Shown: piece after piece, positions 1-7,115 of the stretch
Position numbering within the stretch: the stretch's first letter is position 1
Layout of the letters: each line of letters opens with the position of its first letter
Assembly: GCF_000688395.1 (NCBI RefSeq)
Contig: NZ_JIAG01000019.1
Span: forward strand, 1 to 34,876
Source of the DNA: Haematomicrobium sanguinis DSM 21259
GTDB lineage: Bacteria; Actinomycetota; Actinomycetes; Actinomycetales; Micrococcaceae
Direction: 5' to 3'
DNA: 34,876 bases
Translations under genes and position numbers: made by a program
The notes under the pieces: model-generated
Seen by the model: the letters and a program-made list of their open reading frames with translations, nothing else
Database searches by the model: none
What the model was told of the DNA's origin: nothing

Positions 1-333
1 CGCTCCCGGAGAAAGCGTCCACGAATGCGATCACCTGGGACCAAGGCCAAGAAATGGCTCACCACGCACAATTCACCATCGATACCGGTTGCAAAGTGTA
101 CTTCTGCGACCCGCACTCGCCCTGGCAGCGCCCGAGCAACGAGAACACGAACGGGCTCATCCGCGACTTCTACCCCAAAGGCACCAACTTCAACAACATT
201 AGCGACGAGGACATCGCGAACACGGAACACCTCATCAACATCCGACCCCGCCGAATGCACGATTACCTCAGCGCAACCGTCAAACTGGAACAACAAATAC
301 AAGCAAACCGTGTTGCACTAGCCCCTTGAAACC
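1..333 (+). mobile_element. IS30-family insertion sequence, right end (5' part outside window)
   Basis: The window opens inside an IS30-type element whose transposase reads rightward. The terminal inverted repeat is inferred to end at the CCTTGAAACC tract (about 324-333). This is the last base at which the left copy and the inverted copy at the right window end still agree; beyond it they diverge. The left terminal repeat is outside the window, so element length and target duplication cannot be read. The flank starting at 334 runs into a palindrome arm (344-369). Confidence 0.85.
3..329 (+). CDS. IS30-family transposase, C-terminal part (partial)
   Basis: DDE transposase of the IS30 family, which cuts and joins IS ends. 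Only the last 108 codons are present; the reading frame is open from base 3 to a TGA at 327-329. Visible family motifs are TWDQGQEMAHH, CDPHSPWQRPSNENTNGL and the RRMHDYLSA tail, which cover the end of the rve/DDE catalytic core. The final catalytic Glu is in the NENTNG block. The catalytic Asp residues upstream are not in the window. One codon differs from the right-hand copy (AAC at 195-197, Asn, versus GAC, Asp). The N-terminal helix-turn-helix part lies outside, so whether the full gene is intact is unknown. Confidence 0.92.
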   Translation, partial: LPEKASTNAITWDQGQEMAHHAQFTIDTGCKVYFCDPHSPWQRPSNENTNGLIRDFYPKGTNFNNISDEDIANTEHLINIRPRRMHDYLSATVKLEQQIQANRVALAP

Positions 334-343
334 GCCCCGGTCA

Positions 344-369
344 TTAGCGGATTATCTGCCGACTCGGCG
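344..369. repeat. Single arm of the palindromic repeat family (IS-interrupted copy)
   Basis: The 26 bases here match the right arm of the perfect palindrome at 10809-10834 at 23 of 26 positions (shared start TTAGCGGATTA, shared end CGACTCGGCG). No opposite arm is found beside it. The IS30-family end lies 10 bases to the left, so the other arm is probably on the far side of the insertion sequence, outside the window. Bases 370-548 hold no gene that I recognise, only the leader of the FMN reductase gene. Confidence 0.7.
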
Positions 370-548
370 CGCCTCCTGGCGGGTCTGGGACGGTTGCGGC
401 GGATCGCGGAGGTTATGGTCCGGAGGCGGGCGTGTTGGAGAGGGTGCGCGGGAAGAAAAGTCTTTCGCCTCGCGTTCTCTGCGTGATGCCGCGAGCAGTG
501 CGGCAAGCGGGACGGACGAGCCCCGCTCTTTGACCAAAGTGAGGACGT

Positions 549-1412
549 ATGAGCACGAAAATTCTTCTGGTGATTGGTAGCGTGCGGCCGGTACGCATTG
601 GCGCACAATTGGCCGAGTCCATTGCTGCCGAGCTGGCCACAAAAGATGGAGTGGAGGTAGACGTGGTTGACCTGGCCGACCTTGCTTTGCCGTTCCTGGA
701 TGAACCGCGCATGCCGGCAATGGGGAATTACCAGCAGGAGCACACACGGCAATGGGCGGACCGAGTTCGTGGGGCAGACGCGGTCATCTTCTTGACCCCG
801 CAGTACAACGGCGGTTATCCGGCCTCGCTCAAGAATGCCATTGACTATCTCTACGCCGAATGGGAAGGAAAACCGGCCGCGATCATCTCTTATGGTGGGC
901 ACGGCGGGGGACAGTCCTATAACCAGTTGCACAGTGTGCTTTCCTTTATTGGACTGCGCTTGACCAGCAGCGGCATCAACATTGTGATTCCGAGGGACGC
1001 TTACGGTCCCGACTTTCACCTCGTGAATGCCGCGCAGATCGTGGCGAAGTATGCTCCCTCGATTGACCGGCTTGGCGACGAAATTAAGGTGTTGGCTGAG
1101 GACTCACAACGTGCAAATCGCGTGATCCCGCTGGTGGTCCGAGAGGTCGAGGGGTTAGCAGAGCAGGTGAGAACCGCACTCGCGGATGACGACTTCGCCG
1201 CGCTGGCGAGCCTCAGCGCGGGCGATCTCGACTGGGTTTCCGCCGATCTCGATGACCCGCGCATCGAATCCATTCAGATGCTCGGGCCCTCGGCGGCGCT
1301 GATTCAGTTGGCAGATGCGACCAACTCGCTCCTGATCTCTGTGCACAAGAGCCAGTATCAGTGGCTGATCGAGTCGGTGTTCAAGGGAGCGCCCATGGTC
1401 GCCTCGGCTTAG
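549..1412 (+). CDS. NADPH-dependent FMN reductase family protein with C-terminal extension
   Basis: Flavodoxin-like NAD(P)H:FMN/quinone reductase (FMN_red family), predicted soluble and cytosolic. Residues 1 to about 185 form the flavin domain: an N-terminal strand and phosphate-binding loop (LVIGSVRPVRIG), then the flavin-contacting block TPQYNGGYPASLKNAIDYL and SYGGHGGG. The ATG at 549 follows a GTGAGGA Shine-Dalgarno sequence by 5 bases. The protein has 287 residues, whereas family members are usually about 180-200. The last 100 residues form an extension I cannot assign to a domain. The gene stands alone and converges on rmuC. The physiological electron acceptor cannot be told from sequence. 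Confidence 0.88.
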   Translation: MSTKILLVIGSVRPVRIGAQLAESIAAELATKDGVEVDVVDLADLALPFLDEPRMPAMGNYQQEHTRQWADRVRGADAVIFLTPQYNGGYPASLKNAIDYLYAEWEGKPAAIISYGGHGGGQSYNQLHSVLSFIGLRLTSSGINIVIPRDAYGPDFHLVNAAQIVAKYAPSIDRLGDEIKVLAEDSQRANRVIPLVVREVEGLAEQVRTALADDDFAALASLSAGDLDWVSADLDDPRIESIQMLGPSAALIQLADATNSLLISVHKSQYQWLIESVFKGAPMVASA

Positions 1413-1563
1413 CCCCGCCCCTCAGCGGCGGCACGACCTTCCGCCCCGGCTCCGGCGCGACAGGCCCGCCGCCCCGGCACAGATTCGGCCCGTCAAGTGG
1501 ACGACCACACACTTTATTTGGTGGCCCTGCCAGTACCTCGGTGTGGGACGGCCGAGCCGGCCC

Positions 1564-2718
1564 TTAGGCGCTCTCGGTGAATTCGGGAGCGCCTAGGGGC
1601 CGCGTCAGTTTTTCGGACGTGGGAGCGCTGGGCAGTCCGTCCGGGTTGCTCGCGTCGAGCTTGCGCGCCTTGGAAAGTACGGTCGCCTCTAGCGTGCCGA
1701 CGAGCTTGTTATAGTCCTCCACGGATGTATTCAGGGTGCGGCCAAGTTTTGCGACCCGATCGCCCAAACGGGCCAGCGCGCGGTACAACTCTTGGGAGAG
1801 AGCAAAAATCGCGCGGGCGTCCTCGGTCAAGGTGTCCTGCCGCCAGGTGAACGCGACGCTCTTCAAGATAGCCAGGAGACTGCTAGGCGAAGCGATAACC
1901 ACGTTTCGGCCGAGCGCGTATTCGAAGAGTCCCGGGTCTGCGTCCAGCGCGAGCGAAAGAATGGACTCCGCCGGCACAAAACACACGACTAGTTCTGGAG
2001 TGTCGCCTAGCATTTCCCAGTACTGTTTTGACGCCAACGTATCAACGTGTGACTTCAACGCCGCGGCATGCACCTTGAGAGTCTTCTCTGTCATCTCCGT
2101 TCGGGACGCGGTCATGAAAGCACCTAGGGGCGCTTTGGCGTCCACAACAAGGTTCTTATTCTGCGGTAGATGAATGACGAGGTCCGGGCGTCCGGCGCGC
2201 TCCAGCCCATCCATCGCGACCTGCTCGGTGAAGTCCACGTGCCGCACCATTCCGGCCGATTCCACTACGCGGCGTAGCTGGACTTCACCCCAGGTGCCGC
2301 GTGCACGGTCGTTATTGAGCGCGGACCTCAAGCTTGAGGTGGTGCGCAACAACTCTTGATCGGCGTCTTGGGAATGACGGAGCAGTTGGGTCAGCTCTGT
2401 GAACTGCTTCAGCCGTTCCTTTTCTAGAGATGACACCTGCTCATGCATTTGGCCGACGCGTTGCGCGACCGGCGCCAACGCCTGCAAGACGTTGGCGTCG
2501 GCGCGCTGCTGGGCATGCAACCGTTGATTTTCTGCGTTGAGAATTCTCGACTCGCCCTCGGCCGCGGCCAGAGCCGCGCGATCATCTACTATCTCTTGTT
2601 GCGCTTCGGCGAGCTCATCGCGCAAGGCGAGCACGCGCCGTCGTACCCCAAAAAAAGTAAGCACCGCACCAAGGAGGATACCGATTAAAGATGCCAAAAC
2701 AACTGTCGAAATGTCCAT
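1564..2718 (-). CDS. rmuC: DNA recombination protein RmuC
   Basis: RmuC family protein of 384 residues. The family is linked to suppression of inversions at short inverted repeats and has a PD-(D/E)XK-like nuclease fold. An N-terminal membrane segment (about residues 5-25) is followed by a long coiled coil (about 28-115, rich in Glu, Gln, Arg and Ala). The conserved core has RGTWGEVQLRRVVESAGM, PDLVIHLP and VVDAKAPLGAF; the Asp and the D-A-K triad fit the nuclease-like active site. It ends with a charged tail. The ATG at 2718 is divergent from ychF across 62 bases. The 151 bases to the FMN reductase stop show no strong terminator. Confidence in the family is high; the exact role is known only from other bacteria. 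Confidence 0.93.
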   Translation of the reverse strand: MDISTVVLASLIGILLGAVLTFFGVRRRVLALRDELAEAQQEIVDDRAALAAAEGESRILNAENQRLHAQQRADANVLQALAPVAQRVGQMHEQVSSLEKERLKQFTELTQLLRHSQDADQELLRTTSSLRSALNNDRARGTWGEVQLRRVVESAGMVRHVDFTEQVAMDGLERAGRPDLVIHLPQNKNLVVDAKAPLGAFMTASRTEMTEKTLKVHAAALKSHVDTLASKQYWEMLGDTPELVVCFVPAESILSLALDADPGLFEYALGRNVVIASPSSLLAILKSVAFTWRQDTLTEDARAIFALSQELYRALARLGDRVAKLGRTLNTSVEDYNKLVGTLEATVLSKARKLDASNPDGLPSAPTSEKLTRPLGAPEFTESA

Positions 2719-2746
2719 GAGAATACTGTCTCACCTGGCACTGACA

Positions 2747-2772
2747 TTGACTTTGTCTTCGGCTTGTAGACT
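2747..2772 (+). promoter_or_regulatory. Putative leaderless promoter of ychF
   Basis: A TTGACT box (2747-2752) and a TAGACT box (2767-2772, fitting TANNNT) precede the GTG start at 2781. The -10-like box ends 8 bases before the start codon and there is no Shine-Dalgarno sequence, as expected if transcription begins at or next to the GTG. The 14-base spacing between the boxes is short, so the -35 assignment is weak. Confidence 0.4.
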
Positions 2773-2780
2773 GTATCTTC

Positions 2781-3854
2781 GTGGCTTTAACTATTGGTAT
2801 CGTCGGACTTCCTAACGTCGGCAAATCGACCCTTTTCAACGCGCTTACGCGCCAAACCGTGCTGGCTGCGAACTACCCGTTCGCGACGATCGAGCCGAAT
2901 GTTGGCGTGGTGAATCTGCCGGATGCGCGCCTTGGCGAACTCGCGACGATTTTCGGTAGCGAGCGGATCCTGCCGGCGACCGTGTCTTTTGTGGACATCG
3001 CCGGAATCGTGAAGGGTGCGAGCGAAGGGGAGGGGCTCGGTAATCAGTTCCTCGCCAATATTCGCGAGGCGGAGGCGATTGCGCAGGTGGTGCGCGCGTT
3101 TGACGACCCGGATGTGGTGCACGTGGACGGGCGTATCGACCCCGCGAGCGACATGGAAACCATTAACACCGAGCTGATCCTCGCGGACATGCAGACCCTG
3201 GAGAAGGCGATCCCACGCGTTGAAAAAGAGGTCAAGATCAAGAAGCGGGAGGCCGCTGAACTGGACGCGCTGCGCGAGGCGCAGGCGGTGTTGGAGTCCG
3301 GGCGAACCCTGTTTTCCGCGGGCGTAGACATGGAGCATTTGCGCGAGCTAAACCTCCTGACCGCCAAGCCGTTTATTTATGTTTTTAATTCCGACGACGA
3401 GGTGCTGGCTTCCGAGGCGCGGCAAACCGAATTGCGCGCTCTGGTAGCGCCTGCGGACGCCGTGTTCCTTGACGCGAAGCTCGAGGCCGACTTAGTGGAG
3501 CTTTCCGAAGAGGAAGCTCGCGAGATGTTGGAGATGAACGGGCAGAGCGAGTCCGGGCTGGATCAGTTGGCGCGCGTCGGGTTCCACACGCTGGGACTGC
3601 AGACCTATTTAACCGCCGGGCCCAAGGAGTCGCGTGCGTGGACGGTGCCGCAAGGTGCTACCGCGCCAGAGGCCGCCGGCGTCATCCACACCGATTTTCA
3701 GCGTGGGTTTATCAAGGCTGAGATTGTGTCGTTCGATGATCTGGTTGCGGCTGGGTCTATGGCGGCGGCTAAGGCGGCCGGTAAGGTCCGCATGGAAGGC
3801 AAGGATTACGTCATGCGCGACGGGGATGTGGTGGAGTTCCGCTTCAACGTGTAG
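2781..3854 (+). CDS. ychF: Redox-regulated ATPase YchF (Obg-type translation factor)
   Basis: Universally conserved P-loop protein of the Obg/TRAFAC class that binds ATP rather than GTP and associates with ribosomes. Visible motifs are the P-loop GLPNVGKST (residues 9-17), the NYPFATIEPN switch, VDIAGIVKGASEGEGLGN (G3) and YVFNSDDE at the altered G4 position. A coiled-coil insertion follows (about 125-165), and the C-terminal TGS domain ends DGDVVEFRFNV. Length, 357 residues, is normal. The start is GTG with no Shine-Dalgarno sequence but a well-placed TANNNT box, suggesting a leaderless message. The last 24 bases recur, with 3 changes, at the end of the gene at 5798-6313. Confidence 0.96.
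   Translation: MALTIGIVGLPNVGKSTLFNALTRQTVLAANYPFATIEPNVGVVNLPDARLGELATIFGSERILPATVSFVDIAGIVKGASEGEGLGNQFLANIREAEAIAQVVRAFDDPDVVHVDGRIDPASDMETINTELILADMQTLEKAIPRVEKEVKIKKREAAELDALREAQAVLESGRTLFSAGVDMEHLRELNLLTAKPFIYVFNSDDEVLASEARQTELRALVAPADAVFLDAKLEADLVELSEEEAREMLEMNGQSESGLDQLARVGFHTLGLQTYLTAGPKESRAWTVPQGATAPEAAGVIHTDFQRGFIKAEIVSFDDLVAAGSMAAAKAAGKVRMEGKDYVMRDGDVVEFRFNV
3831..3854 (+). repeat. ychF 3'-end repeat, copy 1 (in ychF)
   Basis: The last 24 bases of ychF, from GTGGAGTTCCG to the TAG stop. A near copy lies at 6290-6313 (21 of 24 identical, same frame, same stop position). A shortened cousin (GTGGATTTCCG then TAGGGG) lies at 5760-5776. Both this copy and the 5760 copy are followed by a G-rich stretch ending AAGAAGTGA. 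The repeats bracket the DUF262 gene and the nuclease-like gene. Confidence 0.6.
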
Positions 3855-3863
3855 GGGTAAGAA

Positions 3864-3959
3864 GTGACAGAATCACGCGACCTGCACGCCAGGGTCTGCA
3901 ACTTCATTGACGGAGGAGTAAGCTACGTATGGGTGCGTGAGGTGGGAGGTCCTCGGTGA
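3864..3959 (+). CDS. Possible 31-residue leader peptide coupled to the DUF262 gene
   Basis: A short frame with a GTG start runs 31 codons and ends in a TGA that overlaps the GTG of the next gene (GTGA), the classic layout for translational coupling. The start is preceded by GGGGTAAGAA, very like the GGGGGCAAGAA before the gene at 5798. The peptide (ending VWVREVGGPR) has no family I recognise. It may be a genuine small protein, a leader that meters translation of the DUF262 gene, or chance. Its strongest support is the exact overlap and the repeated start context. Confidence 0.35.
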   Translation: MTESRDLHARVCNFIDGGVSYVWVREVGGPR

Positions 3960-5749
3960 TCAAATCTGCCAACCAATATCCGGTGCACACGCTGTTCAGT
4001 CACGACGGCAACGTGCTATACCGGATCCCGCCCTACCAGCGCGAGTACTCCTGGTTTAAGTCCCACTGGGAAGACCTGTTCGAAGATCTCATCGAGGCAG
4101 ACGGTGCGCACTTCCTGGGCACCATCATCACGCTCGACCAGACCACGGACACGCTCGAGGGCAACATCCTGCAAGTCATCGATGGGCAGCAGCGACTGAC
4201 GACGCTCACCTTGTTGTTGGCCGCTGTCTATTCGGTGCTAAAGGAGCACCTCGACGATCTCGACGACGACACACGAACGGATGTCATCAACCTCGGCCGA
4301 CAGTTGGTGCGGAAAGTCGACCAGCGGCCGAGGGTGACGCCGCAAAAGCAAGGCCACAACCTCTCCGACTTCCGCACGGTGCTCCAGAAAGCCGGCCTGC
4401 CTGTGGAGGGAGACTCGAAGCCATACTTCCCCAGCCGCAGGATCGCCAAGTGCTACCGCTACTTCCTCTCCGCAATCCAGAAGCTCGCCGAGACTGAGGA
4501 GATCACACAGCCGCAGGCGGCCCGGCGGGTGCATGAGGCGGCCATGAGGGCGGTGGTAGTGAAGATTGAGGTAGCCAACCACGCCGATGCATTCGTGCTG
4601 TTCGAGTCCCTGAATAACCGCGGGATGCCGCTCTCGCCGGTGGACCTGATCAAGAACCACCTTCTCGCCGAGTCGGAGAAGAAGCAGATCATGGACGTCG
4701 ACGAGGCGTTCAAGCACTGGAACGACATGCTGACCAGCCTCGGTGACAGCTACGCCACCCAGGAACGCTTCCTCCGCCACTACTACAACGCGTTCAAGTC
4801 AGAGTTGCCCGAAGTCTCAAACGCCTCGGTCGCCACCAAGTCCAACCTGATCCGCGTCTATGAGAAGCTCCTGGAGCAGGGTCTCAAACGCGTCGTCGAT
4901 TCGCTGGTGGCGGCGAGCAAGATCTACGGTCGAATCAATTGCGTCGTTGAACTCGACCAGCCGACAACTCTTGACCGGTCTTTCCAGCGCCTCATGCGCG
5001 CCCAGGGTGCGCCGTCCTACGTGCTTCTCATGTGGCTGATATCGAAGCAGTCCGATCTGGTTCTGACAGATACACACATCGAGACTGTCGTAGACCGCCT
5101 CACAAGCTTCTTTGTTCGACGCAACCTCACAGGATACCCGCAGACGTACGCACTGGCGAAGCTTTTTATGACGACCATCGACGCTGTGGGCGATGCCCGA
5201 GGTGACGATGTGGTGGAGATCGTCGAGGAGAAGCTGAGTGCGGCCTCAGTGTCCGACGAAGAGTTTCGCACCCGGCTCCTGGGACGCATCTACGAGGAGA
5301 ACAGCGACGTCGCTAGGTTTGTCCTCGCGACACTGGCCGAGGACGCCATGACCAAGGAGACGCGTGTCGACCTGTGGCGTCAGGAAAAGAACCGCTTCGT
5401 CTGGACGATCGAACACATCCTCCCGCAGGGCGAGAACCTTCCGGCAGAGTGGCAGGAGATGCTCGGAGGCGAGGAGGTCGCTGCCCAGGTTCAAGAGGAG
5501 CACAAGCATAGGCTCGGCAACCTCACCATTACTGCGTATAACAGCAACCTCGGCAACAAGTCGTTCCCTGAGAAGCGTGACCGTCAGGACTCCAGGGGTA
5601 GGCGCATCGGCTATCGAAACGGACTGTCACTGAACGCTGACTTGGCCACGAGGAAGTCTTGGACCCCTGACGACATCGACAACCGAACCGAAGAATTGGC
5701 AGCGAATGTGATAGAGCGCTTCCCGCTGGCCATTCTCAAAAGATATTGA
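3956..5749 (+). CDS. DUF262 and DUF1524 domain protein (GmrSD-like, putative defence nuclease)
   Basis: A 597-residue protein. Its N-terminal DUF262 domain has YRIPPYQREYSW (22-33), VIDGQQRLTT (74-83) and FESLNNRG (216-223); the DGQQR motif is the ParB/Srx-like nucleotide-binding and hydrolysis centre. The C-terminal DUF1524 His-Me (HNH-like) nuclease domain has IEH (485-487), HRLGN (518-522) and NSNLGNKSF (529-537). The same pair of domains builds the type IV restriction enzyme GmrSD and relatives such as BrxU, which cut modified phage DNA. The GTG start has a good GGGAGG site 6 bases upstream and overlaps the preceding short frame. It sits directly behind ychF with a small nuclease-like gene after it. 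The target (modified DNA or something else) cannot be read from sequence. Confidence 0.9.
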   Translation: MIKSANQYPVHTLFSHDGNVLYRIPPYQREYSWFKSHWEDLFEDLIEADGAHFLGTIITLDQTTDTLEGNILQVIDGQQRLTTLTLLLAAVYSVLKEHLDDLDDDTRTDVINLGRQLVRKVDQRPRVTPQKQGHNLSDFRTVLQKAGLPVEGDSKPYFPSRRIAKCYRYFLSAIQKLAETEEITQPQAARRVHEAAMRAVVVKIEVANHADAFVLFESLNNRGMPLSPVDLIKNHLLAESEKKQIMDVDEAFKHWNDMLTSLGDSYATQERFLRHYYNAFKSELPEVSNASVATKSNLIRVYEKLLEQGLKRVVDSLVAASKIYGRINCVVELDQPTTLDRSFQRLMRAQGAPSYVLLMWLISKQSDLVLTDTHIETVVDRLTSFFVRRNLTGYPQTYALAKLFMTTIDAVGDARGDDVVEIVEEKLSAASVSDEEFRTRLLGRIYEENSDVARFVLATLAEDAMTKETRVDLWRQEKNRFVWTIEHILPQGENLPAEWQEMLGGEEVAAQVQEEHKHRLGNLTITAYNSNLGNKSFPEKRDRQDSRGRRIGYRNGLSLNADLATRKSWTPDDIDNRTEELAANVIERFPLAILKRY

Positions 5750-5797
5750 TGGGGGTGTCGTGGATTTCCGTAGGGGATTAACCTCAGGGGGCAAGAA

Positions 5798-6313
5798 GTG
5801 AGCGGCGGGTATTGGGATCTCACGGCCCACTTTAGAGGTGCGATCAGCGAGGCGTTGGTGGCGGAAGCGGTCTACCAACGCCACCCTGACGCGATACTCC
5901 ACAGTCCGCGACACCGGGGCTACGACGTGTCAAGTGATGAGGGGGGCGTGCGAGTAGACGCCAAAGTGGCCTCTATTCTCGACGTCAGCATCGATGGTGA
6001 TAGCAATGTTTCCGCCATCGAATGGGATGCCGGTGGGCGCGCCGATGTTCTTCATGATTCTGCGACCCACCTCGGTCTAGTGGTCTTAGATTCTTCGGTC
6101 ACTGCTGTGAGGCTGTTTGACGGCGCTGAGATAGCACTCCGAGGCGAGGTCGCCGCTCACGGTCGGGTTTTTCTCGTTCCAGCGTCGGTTGCGCGCGAGG
6201 AATCGCGCCCGATCTGGAGCGCACGGCACAGTCGTCCTAGTAAGGGTCGCTTCCGCTACCTCCGGCTTCGGGACGCAGAACAATACGAGGTGGAGTTCCG
6301 ATTTAACGTCTAG
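5798..6313 (+). CDS. Putative PD-(D/E)XK-type small nuclease-like protein
   Basis: A 171-residue protein of no family that I recognise with certainty. The N-terminal third looks like a restriction-endonuclease fold: a helix with Glu ([11 protein letters not shown]18/E23), then GYD at 41-43, then VDAK at 53-56, giving an E-x(n)-D-x(n)-D-A-K arrangement. The rest is mainly beta-strand and ends VEFRFNV, the same seven residues as YchF. Start is GTG behind GGGGGCAAGAA. It follows the DUF262 gene by 48 bases on the same strand, so the two probably share a transcript and may form a two-protein module. The nuclease role is an inference from motif order only. The alternative is a non-catalytic structural partner. 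Confidence 0.6.
   Translation: MSGGYWDLTAHFRGAISEALVAEAVYQRHPDAILHSPRHRGYDVSSDEGGVRVDAKVASILDVSIDGDSNVSAIEWDAGGRADVLHDSATHLGLVVLDSSVTAVRLFDGAEIALRGEVAAHGRVFLVPASVAREESRPIWSARHSRPSKGRFRYLRLRDAEQYEVEFRFNV
6290..6313 (+). repeat. ychF 3'-end repeat, copy 2 (end of nuclease-like gene)
   Basis: Identical to the last 24 bases of ychF at 21 positions, in the same frame and ending in the same TAG. The similarity does not continue upstream or downstream. This is the pattern left when DNA integrates at the 3' end of a conserved gene and displaces or duplicates the end of that gene. No recombinase gene is present between the copies. Confidence 0.55.
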
Positions 6314-6346
6314 CGTTATTGACGGTACGCGTTATATCCTTGTCGT

Positions 6347-6621
6347 GTGATCAGATCGTTCGGCAGCAAGGAGACCGAACGGCTCTGGCGTCGAGAGCGC
6401 GTGCGGTCGATCCGCGGATTCATCGGGTCGCATTGCGCAAGCTTCGTCAGGTGGGATCCGCGGAGTCCATCGAGGACCTCCGCATCCCGCCCGGCAACCG
6501 GCTCGAAGCGCTGAGGGGCGAACGGGCCGGGCAGCACAGCATCAGGATCAACGACCAGTGGCGGATCTGTTTCGTATGGACGGACGCCGGACCGGAGGAG
6601 GTGGAGATCGTTGACTACCAC
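6347..6621 (+). pseudogene. HigB/RelE-family toxin, frameshifted and stop-less
   Basis: Ribosome-dependent mRNA interferase family (HigB). The N-terminus [14 protein letters not shown] reads from a GTG at 6347. Near 6403-6412 the family sequence moves to another frame: [12 protein letters not shown], then [19 protein letters not shown] and [11 protein letters not shown], ending at EIVDYH (6621). A loss of 4 bases in a TCGATC tandem fits the shift. The usual stop after DYH is also missing, so the downstream frame runs on to 6852 through the antitoxin gene. Two GCGTTAT repeats (6314-6319 region and 6329-6335) upstream may be the old operator. The toxin is most likely dead, though a sequencing error at the shift cannot be excluded. 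Confidence 0.75.
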
Positions 6622-6913
6622 CAACAAGATCGTGCCGATTCACCCGGGCGAGGTTCTCATGGAGGACTTCATCGAGGGCTTCGGGATCACGCAGAACAAG
6701 CTCGCCGTGTCGATCGGAGTGCCGCCGCGCCGGATCAACGAGATTGTGCACGGCAAGCGTGGGATCACAGCGGACACCGCATTGCGGCTCGCGAAGTATT
6801 TCGGGACGTCCGCGGAGTTCTGGATCAATCTGCAGGGCCACTACGAGCTTGACCGCGCGGAGGACGCCGCAGGCGAGCAAATCGCTTCGATCAAGCCGCT
6901 GCGAACCGCGTGA
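6611..6913 (+). CDS. higA: HigA-family antitoxin (XRE helix-turn-helix)
   Basis: A 100-residue DNA-binding antitoxin of the HigA/VapI type, which normally neutralises HigB and represses the operon. It has the signature [19 protein letters not shown], a helix-turn-helix (residues about 22-60; [20 protein letters not shown]) and the tail [18 protein letters not shown]. The only start that keeps the normal N-terminus ([14 protein letters not shown]) is a TTG at 6611, inside the last codons of the toxin remnant. An ATG expected here is absent. A deletion between short ACTACCAC repeats could have removed the toxin stop and the original start together. The frame itself is intact, so the antitoxin outlives its toxin. 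Confidence 0.9.
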   Translation: MTTTNKIVPIHPGEVLMEDFIEGFGITQNKLAVSIGVPPRRINEIVHGKRGITADTALRLAKYFGTSAEFWINLQGHYELDRAEDAAGEQIASIKPLRTA

Positions 6914-6917
6914 CCAT

Positions 6918-6942
6918 GACGCTGACGCTTGGCCTCAGCGTC
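6918..6942 (+). terminator. Hairpin after higA
   Basis: Perfect 8-base inverted repeat (GACGCTGA and TCAGCGTC) with a 9-base loop, starting 4 bases after the higA stop. No T-run follows, so termination is only possible. The remaining bases to 7102 hold no gene I can support. Confidence 0.35.
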
Positions 6943-7102
6943 GGCCAGATCGGGCTCTGGCTACGCGACATCGACCGGGCCCCTGCGACCGCGGGGGACT
7001 GGATCGGCCCCGGGCATCGAGGTCGGGGCTACATCAGAGCCGCCCTGCGAGCTTCGCACCACGACCATGCCGACGAAATCGGGCGACCCCGCGCACGTAG
7101 GG

Positions 7103-7108
7103 TAACTT
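7103..7108 (+). promoter_or_regulatory. Putative -10 box for leaderless P-loop kinase gene
   Basis: TAACTT (TANNNT) ends 7 bases before the ATG at 7116, the spacing expected for a transcript starting at the ATG. An overlapping TAGGGT (7098-7103) is a second candidate. No clear -35 box. Confidence 0.35.
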
Positions 7109-7115
7109 AGGGCCC

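Noticed and set aside
3831-6313. A complete integrative element behind ychF
   Set aside because: The repeats fit, but there is no integrase, excisionase or replication gene between them, so only a past insertion can be suggested.
6319-6852. 177-codon frame starting at a TTG and spanning the HigB and HigA region
   Set aside because: Only its middle is HigB-like; the start is in the promoter region and the end is antitoxin DNA in the wrong frame. It results from the toxin frameshift and lost stop.
6910-7110. 66-codon frame between higA and the kinase
   Set aside because: GC-rich, no ribosome site, no family likeness, and it covers a hairpin.
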